DNA of 64,000 nt from Aliishimia sp039978895 (GCA_039978895.1 JBDWAL010000029.1:203671-267670), one strand, 5' to 3'; positions 52,413-61,836 are shown, counted from the first letter of the stretch. The notes: a model not told the origin generated them from the letters alone. Numbers and translations are program-made.

Positions 52413-53224
52413 ACGCGTGAAACCCGCAGTTTAGGGTCAAAATAGTCGCGTAATCCGTCCCCCATGAGGTTCAAACCCAGTACTGTAAAGATGATCGCGA
52501 AGCCCGGAACAAGCGCCATGTGAGGTGCGATACTGACCATGGTTTGGGCATCTGCGAGCATTCGTCCCCAACTTGGCGTGGGCGGCTGCGCGCCAAGTCC
52601 GACGTAAGACAGACCTGCCTCTGCGAGAATACCAAGTGAGAACTGGATCGTGCCTTGTACAATCAGCAAGTTCAGGATGTTGGGGACGATATGTTCAATG
52701 CTTATGCGCACAGCATTCTTACCTGCGACCCTGGCTGCTAAGATGAATTCACGTTCCCAAATCGACAAAGCGGCGCCGCGTGTGATGCGTGCAAAAACGG
52801 GGATGTTGAAAATACCAATCGCTATGATGGCATTGATTGCACCTGCGCCAAGGATTGCGGTGATCAAAATTGCGATGACCAAGGAGGGGAACGCAAAAAT
52901 CAGATCGTTGCTGCGCATGATCAGTTCATCCATCCACGAACCATTGCGCGCGGCCGCCCATAGGCCCAGCGGAATTCCAAGACACATACCAATACCTACG
53001 GCGACCAACGCCACGGCAATCGATGTGCGAGCGCCAACCATAATCATCGACAATATGTCCCGGCCAAAGTGGTCGGTTCCAAGAAGGTGGGTCCCATTGG
53101 GACCTTGCAACTTGGCGGGTATGTTCATTGCGGTATGTTCAAAAGGCGTCCAGATAAATGAGACAGCAGCGGCAGCCACAAAAATCGCAGAAAGCAGCAG
53201 CCCAAGTATTAGAGTATGTTTCAT
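52409..53224 (-). CDS. Peptide-type ABC transporter permease (DppC-like)
   Basis: The 271-residue membrane protein has an N-terminal helix (about 5-25) and five more helices. The DppC-type landmarks are H-L-L-G-T-D-H-F-G-R-D-I-L-S and the EAA-like loop R-V-A-G-K-N-A-V-R-I. A-x-L-S-Y-V-G-L-G-A-Q-P-P-T-P-S-W-G is near the C-terminus. It overlaps both neighbours by four bases. Confidence 0.94.
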   Translation of the reverse strand: MKHTLILGLLLSAIFVAAAAVSFIWTPFEHTAMNIPAKLQGPNGTHLLGTDHFGRDILSMIMVGARTSIAVALVAVGIGMCLGIPLGLWAAARNGSWMDELIMRSNDLIFAFPSLVIAILITAILGAGAINAIIAIGIFNIPVFARITRGAALSIWEREFILAARVAGKNAVRISIEHIVPNILNLLIVQGTIQFSLGILAEAGLSYVGLGAQPPTPSWGRMLADAQTMVSIAPHMALVPGFAIIFTVLGLNLMGDGLRDYFDPKLRVSRV

Positions 53225-54168
53225 GTACGCAGTCTCAATCGTGGATCCACAGCTGCATAAGCAAGGTCGACCAAAAAGTTGACGAGGATCACGGCGAAGA
53301 CCAAAAGCATAACGATACTTTCGACGACGATCAGGTCTCTGGCTGAAATGGATTGGAAGATTAGGCGACCTAGCCCAGGTAGGTAAAACACTTGTTCTAT
53401 GATGATGCCGCCCGCGATCAAGAATGCAAATTGCAAGCCAAGGATCGTGAGAACTGGGATCATGGCGTTGCGTAAACCGTGTTTCCAGAGGGCTTGGCGT
53501 TGAGTGAGGCCCTTTGCGCGGGCAGTCCGCATATAATCCTCACCGAGGACATCCAACAAAGCGGATCGCATAACCCGTGCAAGGATAGCAGCCTGCGGGA
53601 GTGCAAGAGCGATGGCGGGCAAAACCAATGAATGCAGCCCCGCCCAAAGTCCTTCATCCCACCCCGCGAACCCACCGGACCGAAACCATTGAAGGTTTAT
53701 GGCAAAGATCAGCACAAGGATCATTGCAAACCAGAAATTCGGGATGGCCACGCCAAGTTGGGTCGCCCCCATGACAGTGATGTCGCCGGGGCCACCACGT
53801 CGAGACGCTGCAAATATGCCAGCAGGAATGGCAATGACTGTAGACAGAAGTAGTGCGAAAATCGCCAATGGAAGCGATACCCACAGGCGATCAGCGATCA
53901 TCCCTGATACAGGCGTGCGGTATTGATAAGACGTTCCAAAATCACCAACCAGCATTCCGCTGACCCAATTCACATAGCGTTCAGATTTTGAGACATCTAA
54001 GCCAAGCTCGGCTTGCAAGGCCGCTAACGTATCTGGGCGCGCATTTACACCAAGCATAAAGGATGCAGGATCACCGGGCGCAATCTCGATCACAGCAAAG
54101 ATGACAAGGCTTGCGATGGCAAGGCTTAAGATCAAAGAGATCAAGCGTTTGAGAGTATAGAAAATCAT
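53221..54168 (-). CDS. Peptide-type ABC transporter permease (DppB-like)
   Basis: This membrane protein of about 315 residues has an N-terminal helix (L-I-S-L-I-L-S-L-A-I-A-S-L-V-I-F) and about five more. The DppB landmarks are A-P-G-D-P, D-F-G-T-S-Y and the EAA loop R-T-A-R-A-K-G-L. The frame is also open to an ATG at 54198; the ATG at 54168 (M-I-F-Y-T-L-K-R-L) is closer to the family start, but neither has a clear ribosome binding site. It heads the transporter operon and is divergent from the deacetylase-like gene. Confidence 0.9.
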   Translation of the reverse strand: MIFYTLKRLISLILSLAIASLVIFAVIEIAPGDPASFMLGVNARPDTLAALQAELGLDVSKSERYVNWVSGMLVGDFGTSYQYRTPVSGMIADRLWVSLPLAIFALLLSTVIAIPAGIFAASRRGGPGDITVMGATQLGVAIPNFWFAMILVLIFAINLQWFRSGGFAGWDEGLWAGLHSLVLPAIALALPQAAILARVMRSALLDVLGEDYMRTARAKGLTQRQALWKHGLRNAMIPVLTILGLQFAFLIAGGIIIEQVFYLPGLGRLIFQSISARDLIVVESIVMLLVFAVILVNFLVDLAYAAVDPRLRLRT

Positions 54169-54244
54169 CCCGCTAAGGTTAGGCGCGGACCACGCCATGG
54201 TCCAGAGGGGTTGTGTCCGTCGCGCGCCGCGTTAGCTGTAGGGG

Positions 54245-55354
54245 ATGTATGACAAACCGATTTTTCTTGGACATGAAATCTATCGCGGTTCGAGCTATGG
54301 GCATATGCACCCGTTGCGAATTCCGCGCGTCAGCACGGTCATGGATCTATCGCGCGCGATGGGGTGGTTGGGGCGTGAGAATTTCCGGCTGTCGCCTCGT
54401 GCCAAGCCAAAGGCTGTGTCTCATTGGCACAGCGAAGCGTATCTGGACGCACTTATTCTCGCGGAATCTGAGCAATCCGTAACGGAAGCGACACGTGCTC
54501 GACATGGCATTGGAACGCACACCAACCCAATCTTTCCCGAGATATGGAAGCGGCCTGCGACTTCAGCCGGGGGATCGTTGCTGGCCGGTGAACTTTTGTC
54601 GCAAGGTGGGATCGTGTATCATCCTGCTGGCGGGACGCATCACGCGTTTCCAGATCGCGCGGGCGGATTTTGCTATTTGAATGACCCGGTTCTGGCGATG
54701 TTATCCTTGCGCCGCAACGGAGCACAGCGACTGGCATACATCGACATCGATGCGCATCACCCTGATGGGGTCGAACACGGTTTTGCAAGAGATATGGAAT
54801 GCTTGATGATCTCTGTTCACGAGGAAAGGCGTTGGCCATTTACGGGACAGATTGAATTTGATGGCGGTGGCAACGTTTTCAATATGCCCGTACCTGCCAA
54901 GTTGAACGACACTGAAATGGCCGCAATCCGTGATGACCTGATCTTGCCGAGAGTTCAGAACTTTCGCCCTGATGCCATCATAATCCAATGTGGTGCGGAT
55001 GCGGTGGAAGAAGATCCACTGTCGCGACTGACCTTATCAAACAATGCGCATTGGGCAATCATTCAAGCCTTAATGAACATGTCGCCGCGGACTCTCGTAT
55101 TGGGCGGCGGAGGGTATAACCCTTGGTCAGTTGGTCGTTTGTGGACGGGCGTGTGGGCCACGCTTAATGGGTTTGAAATGCCAGACAGGTTGCCGATGCC
55201 GGCTGAAAAAGTGCTAAGGGCGCTCGAATTCAAAGGTAACAGCCGGGGGCGCAACCCCCCAGAGCATTGGTTTACCACCCTGCGTGATCCTTCGCGGGAC
55301 GGCCCAATTCGTGATGACATTCGTGCGCGGTTGTCACAGCTCGCAGGGCGATGA
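54245..55354 (+). CDS. Histone deacetylase-fold amidohydrolase (AcuC-like)
   Basis: The 369-residue protein has the arginase/deacetylase fold of the AcuC/HDAC family. The active-site histidines are H132-H133 in G-G-T-H-H-A. The zinc ligands are D169 and H171 (D-I-D-A-H-H) and D252 (C-G-A-D-A). After the zinc histidines the usual H-H-G-D-G is H-H-P-D-G here, an unusual Pro. Members remove acetyl groups from proteins, polyamines or small molecules. It lies between the transporter permeases and the binding protein, which suggests an acetylated small substrate, but this is inference. Confidence 0.88.
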   Translation: MYDKPIFLGHEIYRGSSYGHMHPLRIPRVSTVMDLSRAMGWLGRENFRLSPRAKPKAVSHWHSEAYLDALILAESEQSVTEATRARHGIGTHTNPIFPEIWKRPATSAGGSLLAGELLSQGGIVYHPAGGTHHAFPDRAGGFCYLNDPVLAMLSLRRNGAQRLAYIDIDAHHPDGVEHGFARDMECLMISVHEERRWPFTGQIEFDGGGNVFNMPVPAKLNDTEMAAIRDDLILPRVQNFRPDAIIIQCGADAVEEDPLSRLTLSNNAHWAIIQALMNMSPRTLVLGGGGYNPWSVGRLWTGVWATLNGFEMPDRLPMPAEKVLRALEFKGNSRGRNPPEHWFTTLRDPSRDGPIRDDIRARLSQLAGR

Positions 55355-55361
55355 AACGGTT

Positions 55362-55760
55362 CTAGGGTTGGTAGTCAGCGTCTATGACCTTATCGAGCCA
55401 CGTGGCGGCTGAACCTGTTTCGTCCATTTCCTGCATAGCCATGTGAACCATGCCAACCTCGGGGGATGCGCCATGCCAATGCTCTTCTCCGGGTTCAAAC
55501 CAAACCGTATCGCCGGGGTGGATTTCTTGTGGAGTTTCCCCACGTCGGCAGATCAAACCCTTGCCTGAAACCACATGCAGAGTTTGACCTAGCGGATGTG
55601 TGTGCCAAGCGGTGCGCGCGCCCGGGTCAAACCTGACCAAGATCGCATTCAAACGGGCAGGATCAGGCGCTGACATGACCGGATCCATCCACACGTCACC
55701 TGTGAAGTAATCGCGATTGGGGCGCATTGAGGGGCGTGACCCTGCAGGGATGTGTTTCAT
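55362..55760 (-). CDS. Single-domain cupin protein (quercetinase-like layout)
   Basis: The 132 residues contain a cupin with the first motif W-H-T-H-P-L-G-Q-T-L-H and the second motif E-P-G-E-E-H-W-H-G. The R-F-D-P-G-A-R-T segment before it is typical of a widespread small cupin group (often annotated carboxymuconolactone decarboxylase-associated cupin). It lies downstream of the binding-protein gene, separated by a hairpin. The function is unknown. Confidence 0.83.
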   Translation of the reverse strand: MKHIPAGSRPSMRPNRDYFTGDVWMDPVMSAPDPARLNAILVRFDPGARTAWHTHPLGQTLHVVSGKGLICRRGETPQEIHPGDTVWFEPGEEHWHGASPEVGMVHMAMQEMDETGSAATWLDKVIDADYQP

Positions 55761-55778
55761 CTTGGACTTTCAAAGATG

Positions 55779-55801
55779 AGCCCCGGGATAGACCCGGGGC
55801 T
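55779..55801 (-). terminator. GC-rich hairpin after the binding-protein gene
   Basis: The nine-base arms AGCCCCGGG (55779-55787) and CCCGGGGCT (55793-55801) enclose a five-base loop. On the minus strand it follows the binding-protein stop by 14 bases and is followed by CATCTTT, a weak T stretch. It likely causes partial termination, so that the binding protein is made in excess over the cupin. Confidence 0.6.
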
Positions 55802-55815
55802 TGTTGGTATTTGAG

Positions 55816-57291
55816 TTATTTCCAACTTACGACGGTCAAGTCTGTTGCTGCGGTCGGTGCATTGGACCACAGACCTTGAACACCTTCTTTTGCAACAGTC
55901 AGGGCGGCGAGTTGGAACAAGTAGCCGTTCACATAGTCGTTCGAAATGATCTTTTGTGCGTCACCCATCAGGGATGTGCGCATGTCAGGATCGGTGGTTT
56001 CGTTCAACTTTGTCATCAACGACTGCAAATCCGCATTGTCGTATTGGAAGTAGTAATCAGGATTAGCGTAAATACCGATATCCATTGGCTCTGTGTGGCT
56101 AATGACCGTCAGGCCAAAGCTTTTGCCCCGGAACACTGTTTCTAACCACTGAGCCCATTCAACATTGATGATCTCTGCTTTGATGCCAACTTCTGCCAGT
56201 TGAGCCGCAATGATTTCTCCTCCGCGGCGGGCGTAGGAGGGCGGCGGAAGATGCAAGGTCGTCTCGAAGCCATCTCCGTAGCCTGCTTCAGATAAGAGCT
56301 GTTTTGCCTTCTCAGGATCGTAGTTTGACCCAGATTTGAGATCGACATAGGCAGGATTATGTGGCGCGAAATGCGTGCCAATCGGCGTACCGTAGCCGAA
56401 CATCGCCCCGTCGATAATTGATTGCCGATCTATGGCATGCGCCAATGCTTGACGGACCTTCACGTCATCGAAAGGGGGCTGCTTGTTGTTGGTCGAAAGG
56501 ATCGTTTCACCCTCAGTTGATCCGACGAGAACCTGAAAGCGAGGGTCTGCTTCAAATTGCGGCAGGTTTTCTGGGGCCGGGAAACCTGTGAACACGTCAA
56601 CGTCTTCGGCCATAACAGCGGCAAAAGCGGCTGTCGGGTCAGAGATGAACTTGAACGTGGCTTTTTCCAATGCGGGGGCATCGCCCCAGTAATCCGCGTT
56701 GCGTGTCAGCGTGATCTTGTCGCCCTGCACCCATTCTGTGAATGTGAAGGCCCCTGTTCCGACAGGCTGTTGCTTAATGTTCTCGATGCTTTCAGGTGCA
56801 ACGATCACAGCATCGCCCCAAGCCATATTGAACAGAAAGTTGCCATTCGGACCGTTGAGTGTGACTTTAACAGTCGCAGGGTCAACAATTGTGACATCTG
56901 CTATTCCGGCGAATAGAGCTTTCTGGGCGTTTGTGGAGTCTTCGGCGCGGGCGCGATCCAAGGAAAACTTAACGTCTTCGGCGTCCATTGCTGAACCATC
57001 ATGGAATGATACACCCGTGCGCAGTTTAAACGTATAGACTGTGCCATCGTCGCTAATCTCCCAGCTTTTGGCAAGTCCGGGAACAACGGAACCATCTCCC
57101 ATGAAGCGGGTCAGACCTTCGAACACATTGGAATATAGCACCGAATCAATGGCTTGAGCCGCAGCGGACGTGGGGTCCATGTGAGGCGGTTCAAGTTGCA
57201 TCGCAACAGTGATGTCAGTCTGAGCCTGCACGGCGAAGGCGCCAACAGCGAGGGCTGATGCCAACGCGAGGCGGGATGTGAAAAATTTCAT
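55816..57291 (-). CDS. ABC transporter solute-binding protein, family 5
   Basis: The 491-residue protein has a signal peptide (about 1-23, ending A-V-Q-A-Q) and the full SBP_bac_5 fold: V-P-G-L-A-K-S-W-E, V-S-F-H-D-G-S, D-V-K-F-S-L-D-R-A, then V-R-Q-A-L-A-H-A-I-D-R and Y-D-P-E-K-A-K-Q-L-L. It should deliver peptides or related solutes to the permeases at 52.4-54.2 kb, although the deacetylase-like gene and a cupin lie between them. It is of normal length. Confidence 0.93.
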   Translation of the reverse strand: MKFFTSRLALASALAVGAFAVQAQTDITVAMQLEPPHMDPTSAAAQAIDSVLYSNVFEGLTRFMGDGSVVPGLAKSWEISDDGTVYTFKLRTGVSFHDGSAMDAEDVKFSLDRARAEDSTNAQKALFAGIADVTIVDPATVKVTLNGPNGNFLFNMAWGDAVIVAPESIENIKQQPVGTGAFTFTEWVQGDKITLTRNADYWGDAPALEKATFKFISDPTAAFAAVMAEDVDVFTGFPAPENLPQFEADPRFQVLVGSTEGETILSTNNKQPPFDDVKVRQALAHAIDRQSIIDGAMFGYGTPIGTHFAPHNPAYVDLKSGSNYDPEKAKQLLSEAGYGDGFETTLHLPPPSYARRGGEIIAAQLAEVGIKAEIINVEWAQWLETVFRGKSFGLTVISHTEPMDIGIYANPDYYFQYDNADLQSLMTKLNETTDPDMRTSLMGDAQKIISNDYVNGYLFQLAALTVAKEGVQGLWSNAPTAATDLTVVSWK

Positions 57292-57501
57292 CTAGTATCT
57301 CCCCTTAGGTGACCGGCGCACTGCCGGGATTGATTTGAGTGTCCGGGTAAATGGTCTTGGGATCAAGTGGGCAAGTGCAACGTTTCTAAGGTCTTGCCCA
57401 TGGTTCCAGAATTACCAGCGTGTGTTCGGTGACAATCCATCCATCTCGTTTATTGGCAAGTTCCAACACGCCAAGGCCTTAGACAATTCAGTTTTCAACG
57501 T

Positions 57502-57771
57502 TCAATCGCGGTCGATGCGCTCTTGATCATCACTTCTGGGCTGGGCGCCAAAGTTTAGATCGGTGCTAATCACATTACGGGTTGCGTCTGACACTGCACT
57601 GCAAAAGTCTCGACATTCTTCGAAGCCTGTCTTTGCCAAACGGTGATCAAGGCCATGGCAAATCGTTGTATTGTCTGCGCTGGGTGTGTTCAGCCTTGGA
57701 CTGCGCAGGGATTCTTGCGGCAAGGCGATCAGGTTATCGCGCATGTTGTCGATAAGGTCTAAGAGTGTCAT
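57502..57771 (-). CDS. Small hypothetical protein
   Basis: An 89-residue frame starts at ATG 57771 with M-T-L-L-D-L-I-D-N-M-R-D-N-L. It shows helical, protein-like composition, with two cysteines in E-E-C-R-D-F-C. The frame is open to a TTG at 57792. There is no clear ribosome binding site and I recognise no family. It lies alone between the binding-protein gene and the copper ATPase. It could be a false call. Confidence 0.45.
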   Translation of the reverse strand: MTLLDLIDNMRDNLIALPQESLRSPRLNTPSADNTTICHGLDHRLAKTGFEECRDFCSAVSDATRNVISTDLNFGAQPRSDDQERIDRD

Positions 57772-57879
57772 GAATTCGACTTTTGCTGCCAAGGTGGGGG
57801 ATGGCCAGTGGAATTGACGCAGTTGACCTTTGTAAGAAGACTGCCCTTATGAAGCTGTGCAGGAAAATTGAGCGGAACA

Positions 57880-60093
57880 ATGCCACAGGATTTCTCATTT
57901 CAGGTTGAAGGTCTCAGCTGTGCGGCATGTGTCGGGAGAGCAGAAAAAGCGCTGTCTGGTCAGCGCGGCGTTCTTTCTGCATCCGTTAACCTTGCAACGG
58001 GTACGGCCCAAGTTGCTGTGCAAGAAGGCACCGTCGATGCATCTGGACTTGCGGCGGCCCTATCTAATGCTGGATATCCGGCCGAGCTGCGTATCGATCC
58101 AACAGTGCGTCCAGTTCGCGAAGATGTGAGTGCCGTGTTATGGAGCAAATTTTGGCTTGCGGCGTTTCTAACAGTGCCAGTCTTTGTGATCGAGATGGGT
58201 GGTCATTTGGTGCCAGCCTTTCATCATTGGGTTATACAGACGATTGGTCTGCAAGTTTCGTGGGTTGCACAATTTGTGTTGGTAACCTTGGCACTGGCCG
58301 GACCTGGCCGCATGTTTTTTACAAAAGGCATCCCGGCTTTGCTGCGAGGCGCCCCAGAGATGAATTCGCTTGTTGCATTAGGCGCAGGCGCGGCTTGGTC
58401 GTTTTCAACCGTCGCCACGTTTTTTCCAAGCTTTTTGCCTTTAGGAACCCGTACCGTTTATTTTGAAGCGGCTGCCGTGATTGTGACCTTGATCTTATTG
58501 GGACGTGCGCTGGAAGCGCGTGCTAAAGGACAGGCAGGGGCTGCGATCGAAGCTCTGATAGACCTGCAACCTGAAACTGCGCCAGTAGAGGTGGCAGGCA
58601 AGGTGATCTACACACCTTTGGCACAAGTTCGCGCAGGTGATGTCCTTTTGGCCAAAGCTGGCGTGCGTATCGCCGTTGATGGTGAGATTTTGGAAGGTCA
58701 TGGTTTCGTTGACGAAAGCATGATTTCGGGCGAACCGCTTCCGGTTGAAAAGTTTGTCGGTGCGAACGTTGTCGCGGGGACGATCAATGGCGATTCTTCG
58801 TTGCGGTATCGTGCTTTGGCGGTCGGCGCGGATACGGTTTTGTCACGCATCATACAAATGGTTGAAAAGGCGCAAGGCGCAAAGCTTCCCGTACAAGCCC
58901 GCGTGGACAAAATCACAGCGGTTTTCGTCCCAGTGGTCATGGCACTCGCAGCTGTGAGCTTTTGGGCTTGGTGGGTTTTTGGTCCGGAGCCTTCTTTTTC
59001 CTTCGCTTTAGTGGTCGCAGTGTCGGTGCTAATTGTGGCCTGCCCATGCGCAATGGGCTTAGCAACGCCAGTTTCAGTTGTCGTTTCGACAGGGCGTGCC
59101 GCACAATTGGGGGTGCTCTTTCGAAAAGGTGACGCTTTAGAATATCTTTCAGACGTGCAAGTCGTTGCTTTCGACAAGACCGGGACGCTGACCACCGGAA
59201 AACCAAGTGTAGTTAAAAAAGAGTTTGTTGGAGACGCAGATAAAACTCTTGCTGCAATCGCGGCTGTCGAAACGCAAAGCGATCATCCGATCGCGAAAGC
59301 AATTGTTGGTGTAGCTATAGGTTTAGACATACCCAAGGCTTCCTGCATTCGTGCGATACCGGGCCAAGGCACGCGGGGGATAGTTCAGGGGTCTGAGGTC
59401 TTGGTGGGTTCAAAAAGGCTCCTACAAAACGAAGGCGTTGACGTAACACCTTTGATTGTAATCGAAGATGCGTGTCTAAAATCTGCGATCACTCCGGTTT
59501 GGGCGGCGCAAGATGGTAAAGTTGCAGCCGTTCTGGGTATCGCAGACCCAATCAAACCGGGTGCCTTCGAAGCTTTGGCGGAATTGAAAGCAATGAGCTT
59601 GGAATTGGCACTGATTTCAGGAGATCGGTACGAAGTTGCGCATAGCATTGCGGCGCAATTGGGCATTGATCACGTTGAGGCAGAGGTCTTGCCGGAAGAC
59701 AAATTGAAGGCAGTAGAGCAACTTAAGGCAAAGGGGAAAGTTGCCTTTGTTGGCGACGGTATCAACGATGCACCTGCCTTAGCGCATGCCGATGTAGGGA
59801 TTGCGATGGGAACGGGTACGGATGTCGCGATCGAGGCAGCAGACGTTGTTTTGATGTCAGGTGCTGTCGATGGCGTTGGGAAGGCGATGCGCATCAGCAA
59901 AGCGGCCATTCACAACATTCGGCAGAACTTGTTCTGGGCCTTTGCCTACAATGCCGCGCTCATCCCTGTCGCGATGGGCGTTCTGTATCCTGCAATGGGT
60001 TTGCGGTTGTCTCCAATGCTGGGCGCGGGCGCAATGGCTCTTTCTTCAGTCTTTGTGGTTGGCAACGCGCTGAGGCTGCGTAAAGCTGGTTGA
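57880..60093 (+). CDS. Copper-translocating P-type ATPase (CopA-like)
   Basis: This 737-residue P1B-type ATPase exports Cu(I) across the inner membrane. It has one N-terminal heavy-metal domain with G-L-S-C-A-A-C (C14, C17). The membrane metal site is C-P-C in V-A-C-P-C-A-M-G-L. The phosphorylated Asp is in F-D-K-T-G-T-L-T. H-P and G-D-G-I-N-D-A-P are present too. The frame is open to a TTG at 57868, but the ATG at 57880 fits the family start. No CueR-like regulator is next to it. It could also serve copper delivery to oxidases. Confidence 0.93.
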   Translation: MPQDFSFQVEGLSCAACVGRAEKALSGQRGVLSASVNLATGTAQVAVQEGTVDASGLAAALSNAGYPAELRIDPTVRPVREDVSAVLWSKFWLAAFLTVPVFVIEMGGHLVPAFHHWVIQTIGLQVSWVAQFVLVTLALAGPGRMFFTKGIPALLRGAPEMNSLVALGAGAAWSFSTVATFFPSFLPLGTRTVYFEAAAVIVTLILLGRALEARAKGQAGAAIEALIDLQPETAPVEVAGKVIYTPLAQVRAGDVLLAKAGVRIAVDGEILEGHGFVDESMISGEPLPVEKFVGANVVAGTINGDSSLRYRALAVGADTVLSRIIQMVEKAQGAKLPVQARVDKITAVFVPVVMALAAVSFWAWWVFGPEPSFSFALVVAVSVLIVACPCAMGLATPVSVVVSTGRAAQLGVLFRKGDALEYLSDVQVVAFDKTGTLTTGKPSVVKKEFVGDADKTLAAIAAVETQSDHPIAKAIVGVAIGLDIPKASCIRAIPGQGTRGIVQGSEVLVGSKRLLQNEGVDVTPLIVIEDACLKSAITPVWAAQDGKVAAVLGIADPIKPGAFEALAELKAMSLELALISGDRYEVAHSIAAQLGIDHVEAEVLPEDKLKAVEQLKAKGKVAFVGDGINDAPALAHADVGIAMGTGTDVAIEAADVVLMSGAVDGVGKAMRISKAAIHNIRQNLFWAFAYNAALIPVAMGVLYPAMGLRLSPMLGAGAMALSSVFVVGNALRLRKAG

Positions 60094-60117
60094 AATGACA
60101 GCAAAAGGGTGCGCGAT

Positions 60118-60798
60118 TTGAAACGCTCAATGGTGAATGAAATTTTGCGCGAAGGTGACGCGTTTATTCGATCTTTTGGTTATGTGTTGCCGCCGTTTGC
60201 GCATCTTAGCCCTGATGCCCTTAAGCGTGGGGCGCACGATATGATCAAAGCACGTCGGATGGGCTGGGACATAACTGATTATGGGGAAGGTCGTTTCGAT
60301 GATTTAGGCTTGTTCCTTTTCACAGTGCGCAACGGCCTTATGAATGATCTCGATGTGGGGCGTGGGATGCTTTATGCGGAAAAAATCATGATTTCGCGCA
60401 AGAACCAGATATCCCCGATGCACAAACACTTCCAAAAAGCAGAAGACATTATCAATCGGGGTGGCGGCACGCTGGTTCTAGAATTATTCGCCGATGCAGA
60501 GGACGGTTCAGTTGATCGTGTTGCAGACGTAAGTGTTCCAGTGGATGGACAGATGCGAAATATGCCAGCTGGTTCGCATCTTGCTTTGGCACCCGGAGAA
60601 AGTGTGACTTTGATGCCTGGCGTTTGGCATGCGTTTTGGGGTGAAGGCAGTGACGTGCTAATCGGAGAAGTGTCGACAGTGAACGACGATTTGAATGACA
60701 ATATGTTTGAGCAGCCCATTGGGCGGTTTTCAGATATTGAAGAAGATGAAGCTCCCGTTCATTTGTTGGTCTCTGACTATGATAGATGGCTGAAATGA
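60118..60798 (+). CDS. D-lyxose ketol-isomerase family protein
   Basis: The 226-residue cupin-type sugar isomerase has the metal ligands in S-P-M-H-K-H-F-Q-K-A-E-D and the later P-G-V-W-H-A-F. D-lyxose isomerases interconvert D-lyxose and D-xylulose and also D-mannose and D-fructose. The frame is open to GTG 60109. TTG 60118 has an AAAAGGG sequence eight bases upstream and gives M-K-R-S-M-V-N, matching the usual start, so I chose it; ATG 60130 is a further alternative. The 3' end overlaps glucokinase, pointing to sugar use as a hexose isomerase. Confidence 0.85.
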   Translation: MKRSMVNEILREGDAFIRSFGYVLPPFAHLSPDALKRGAHDMIKARRMGWDITDYGEGRFDDLGLFLFTVRNGLMNDLDVGRGMLYAEKIMISRKNQISPMHKHFQKAEDIINRGGGTLVLELFADAEDGSVDRVADVSVPVDGQMRNMPAGSHLALAPGESVTLMPGVWHAFWGEGSDVLIGEVSTVNDDLNDNMFEQPIGRFSDIEEDEAPVHLLVSDYDRWLK

Positions 60799-61772
60799 CA
60801 AATAAGGTTTGGGACCTCGTCGCCGACATTGGCGGTACAACGATGCGGGTTGCGCAGGTTATAGAAGGCAATATTGTCCGGCGTCATGATTTTAAAATGG
60901 ATCCTGATCGCTCCGTCCCGGACAATTTGGTAACATTTATGGCAGGCCTAAAGGGGCTTCCTAAGGCAGTTGTTTGTGCGGGTGCTGGCCCCCTAATCGA
61001 CGGCCAAATTCGCCTAACAAATGGCGGGTGGTTGTTGTCTGAACCTGATATTGCTGCGGCAACTGGTGCTCAAAAAGTCCATGTAATAAACGATTTCGAA
61101 GCGGCCGCTTGGTCGTTGGCGACCGTACAAGATAAGGACGTAACAGCGATAGGAGATGCGCAACCATTGCGGCATGGGCACAGAGTTGCTTTGGGACCCG
61201 GTACGGGTCTTGGGGCCGGTGCGTTGATTTGGGACGGCGCAGCATATCGAGTTGTTCCGGGCGAAGGTGGGCATGTTGGGATCGGACCGCGAACGTCTGA
61301 AGAGGTGCCAATTTTCGAACGCTTTGGTGCTCTGTGGCCTGAAACTAGGTTTTCTGGGACATTCACTTTCGAAGCAGAGGCAATGTTAAGTGGAACAGGT
61401 TTGCCATTTCTATATCAAGCGGCTGGTGGCGAACCTTGCGTGAAGGCCGCTGACGTTTTTGCGCGTGCGAGTCTGGGTGAGCCTGCGGCGCTTAAAACAG
61501 TTGATATCTTTCGAACTCATTTGGCTGTTGTGGCTGGAAATCTGGCAGTGACTTTAAGAGCGACTGGCGGAATCTTTCTTGTTGGTGGCGTGGCTCAAGC
61601 TAATCCGGGGATGTTTGATAACATGTTCTGGGATATTTTTTCAGCCGGAGGTCGATTTTCTGAGTTGCGAAAAGAGTGCGGTATTTATTTGATAAATATA
61701 GAGGATTTTGGTTTGCGTGGATGCGTGAATGCTTTGATGTCTAAACAGGGGGCTATGGCACCGCACGCCTAA
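60795..61772 (+). CDS. glk: Glucokinase
   Basis: This 325-residue enzyme of the bacterial glucokinase (Glk) family phosphorylates glucose with ATP. Landmarks are V-A-D-I-G-G-T-T-M-R near the N-terminus, V-I-N-D-F-E-A-A-A and G-P-G-T-G-L-G-A-G-A. P-G-E-G-G-H-V is the glucose-binding part. The ATG at 60795 overlaps the stop of the lyxose isomerase gene (ATGA), so the two are coupled; an in-frame ATG at 60786 is an alternative. Residue Thr-Met replaces the usual Asn-Ala after G-G-T in the first motif. Confidence 0.92.
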   Translation: MTNKVWDLVADIGGTTMRVAQVIEGNIVRRHDFKMDPDRSVPDNLVTFMAGLKGLPKAVVCAGAGPLIDGQIRLTNGGWLLSEPDIAAATGAQKVHVINDFEAAAWSLATVQDKDVTAIGDAQPLRHGHRVALGPGTGLGAGALIWDGAAYRVVPGEGGHVGIGPRTSEEVPIFERFGALWPETRFSGTFTFEAEAMLSGTGLPFLYQAAGGEPCVKAADVFARASLGEPAALKTVDIFRTHLAVVAGNLAVTLRATGGIFLVGGVAQANPGMFDNMFWDIFSAGGRFSELRKECGIYLINIEDFGLRGCVNALMSKQGAMAPHA

Positions 61773-61836
61773 TTTAACCAATCTTTAGCAAAGAAAGCGA
61801 GTCTCCCAACTAGGAATTCAAACCTTGGGGGACCCC

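Noticed and set aside
57823..57852. CueR/MerR-type operator before the copper ATPase
   Set aside because: TTGACCTT is present, but the matching AAGG half of the dyad at the proper distance is missing.
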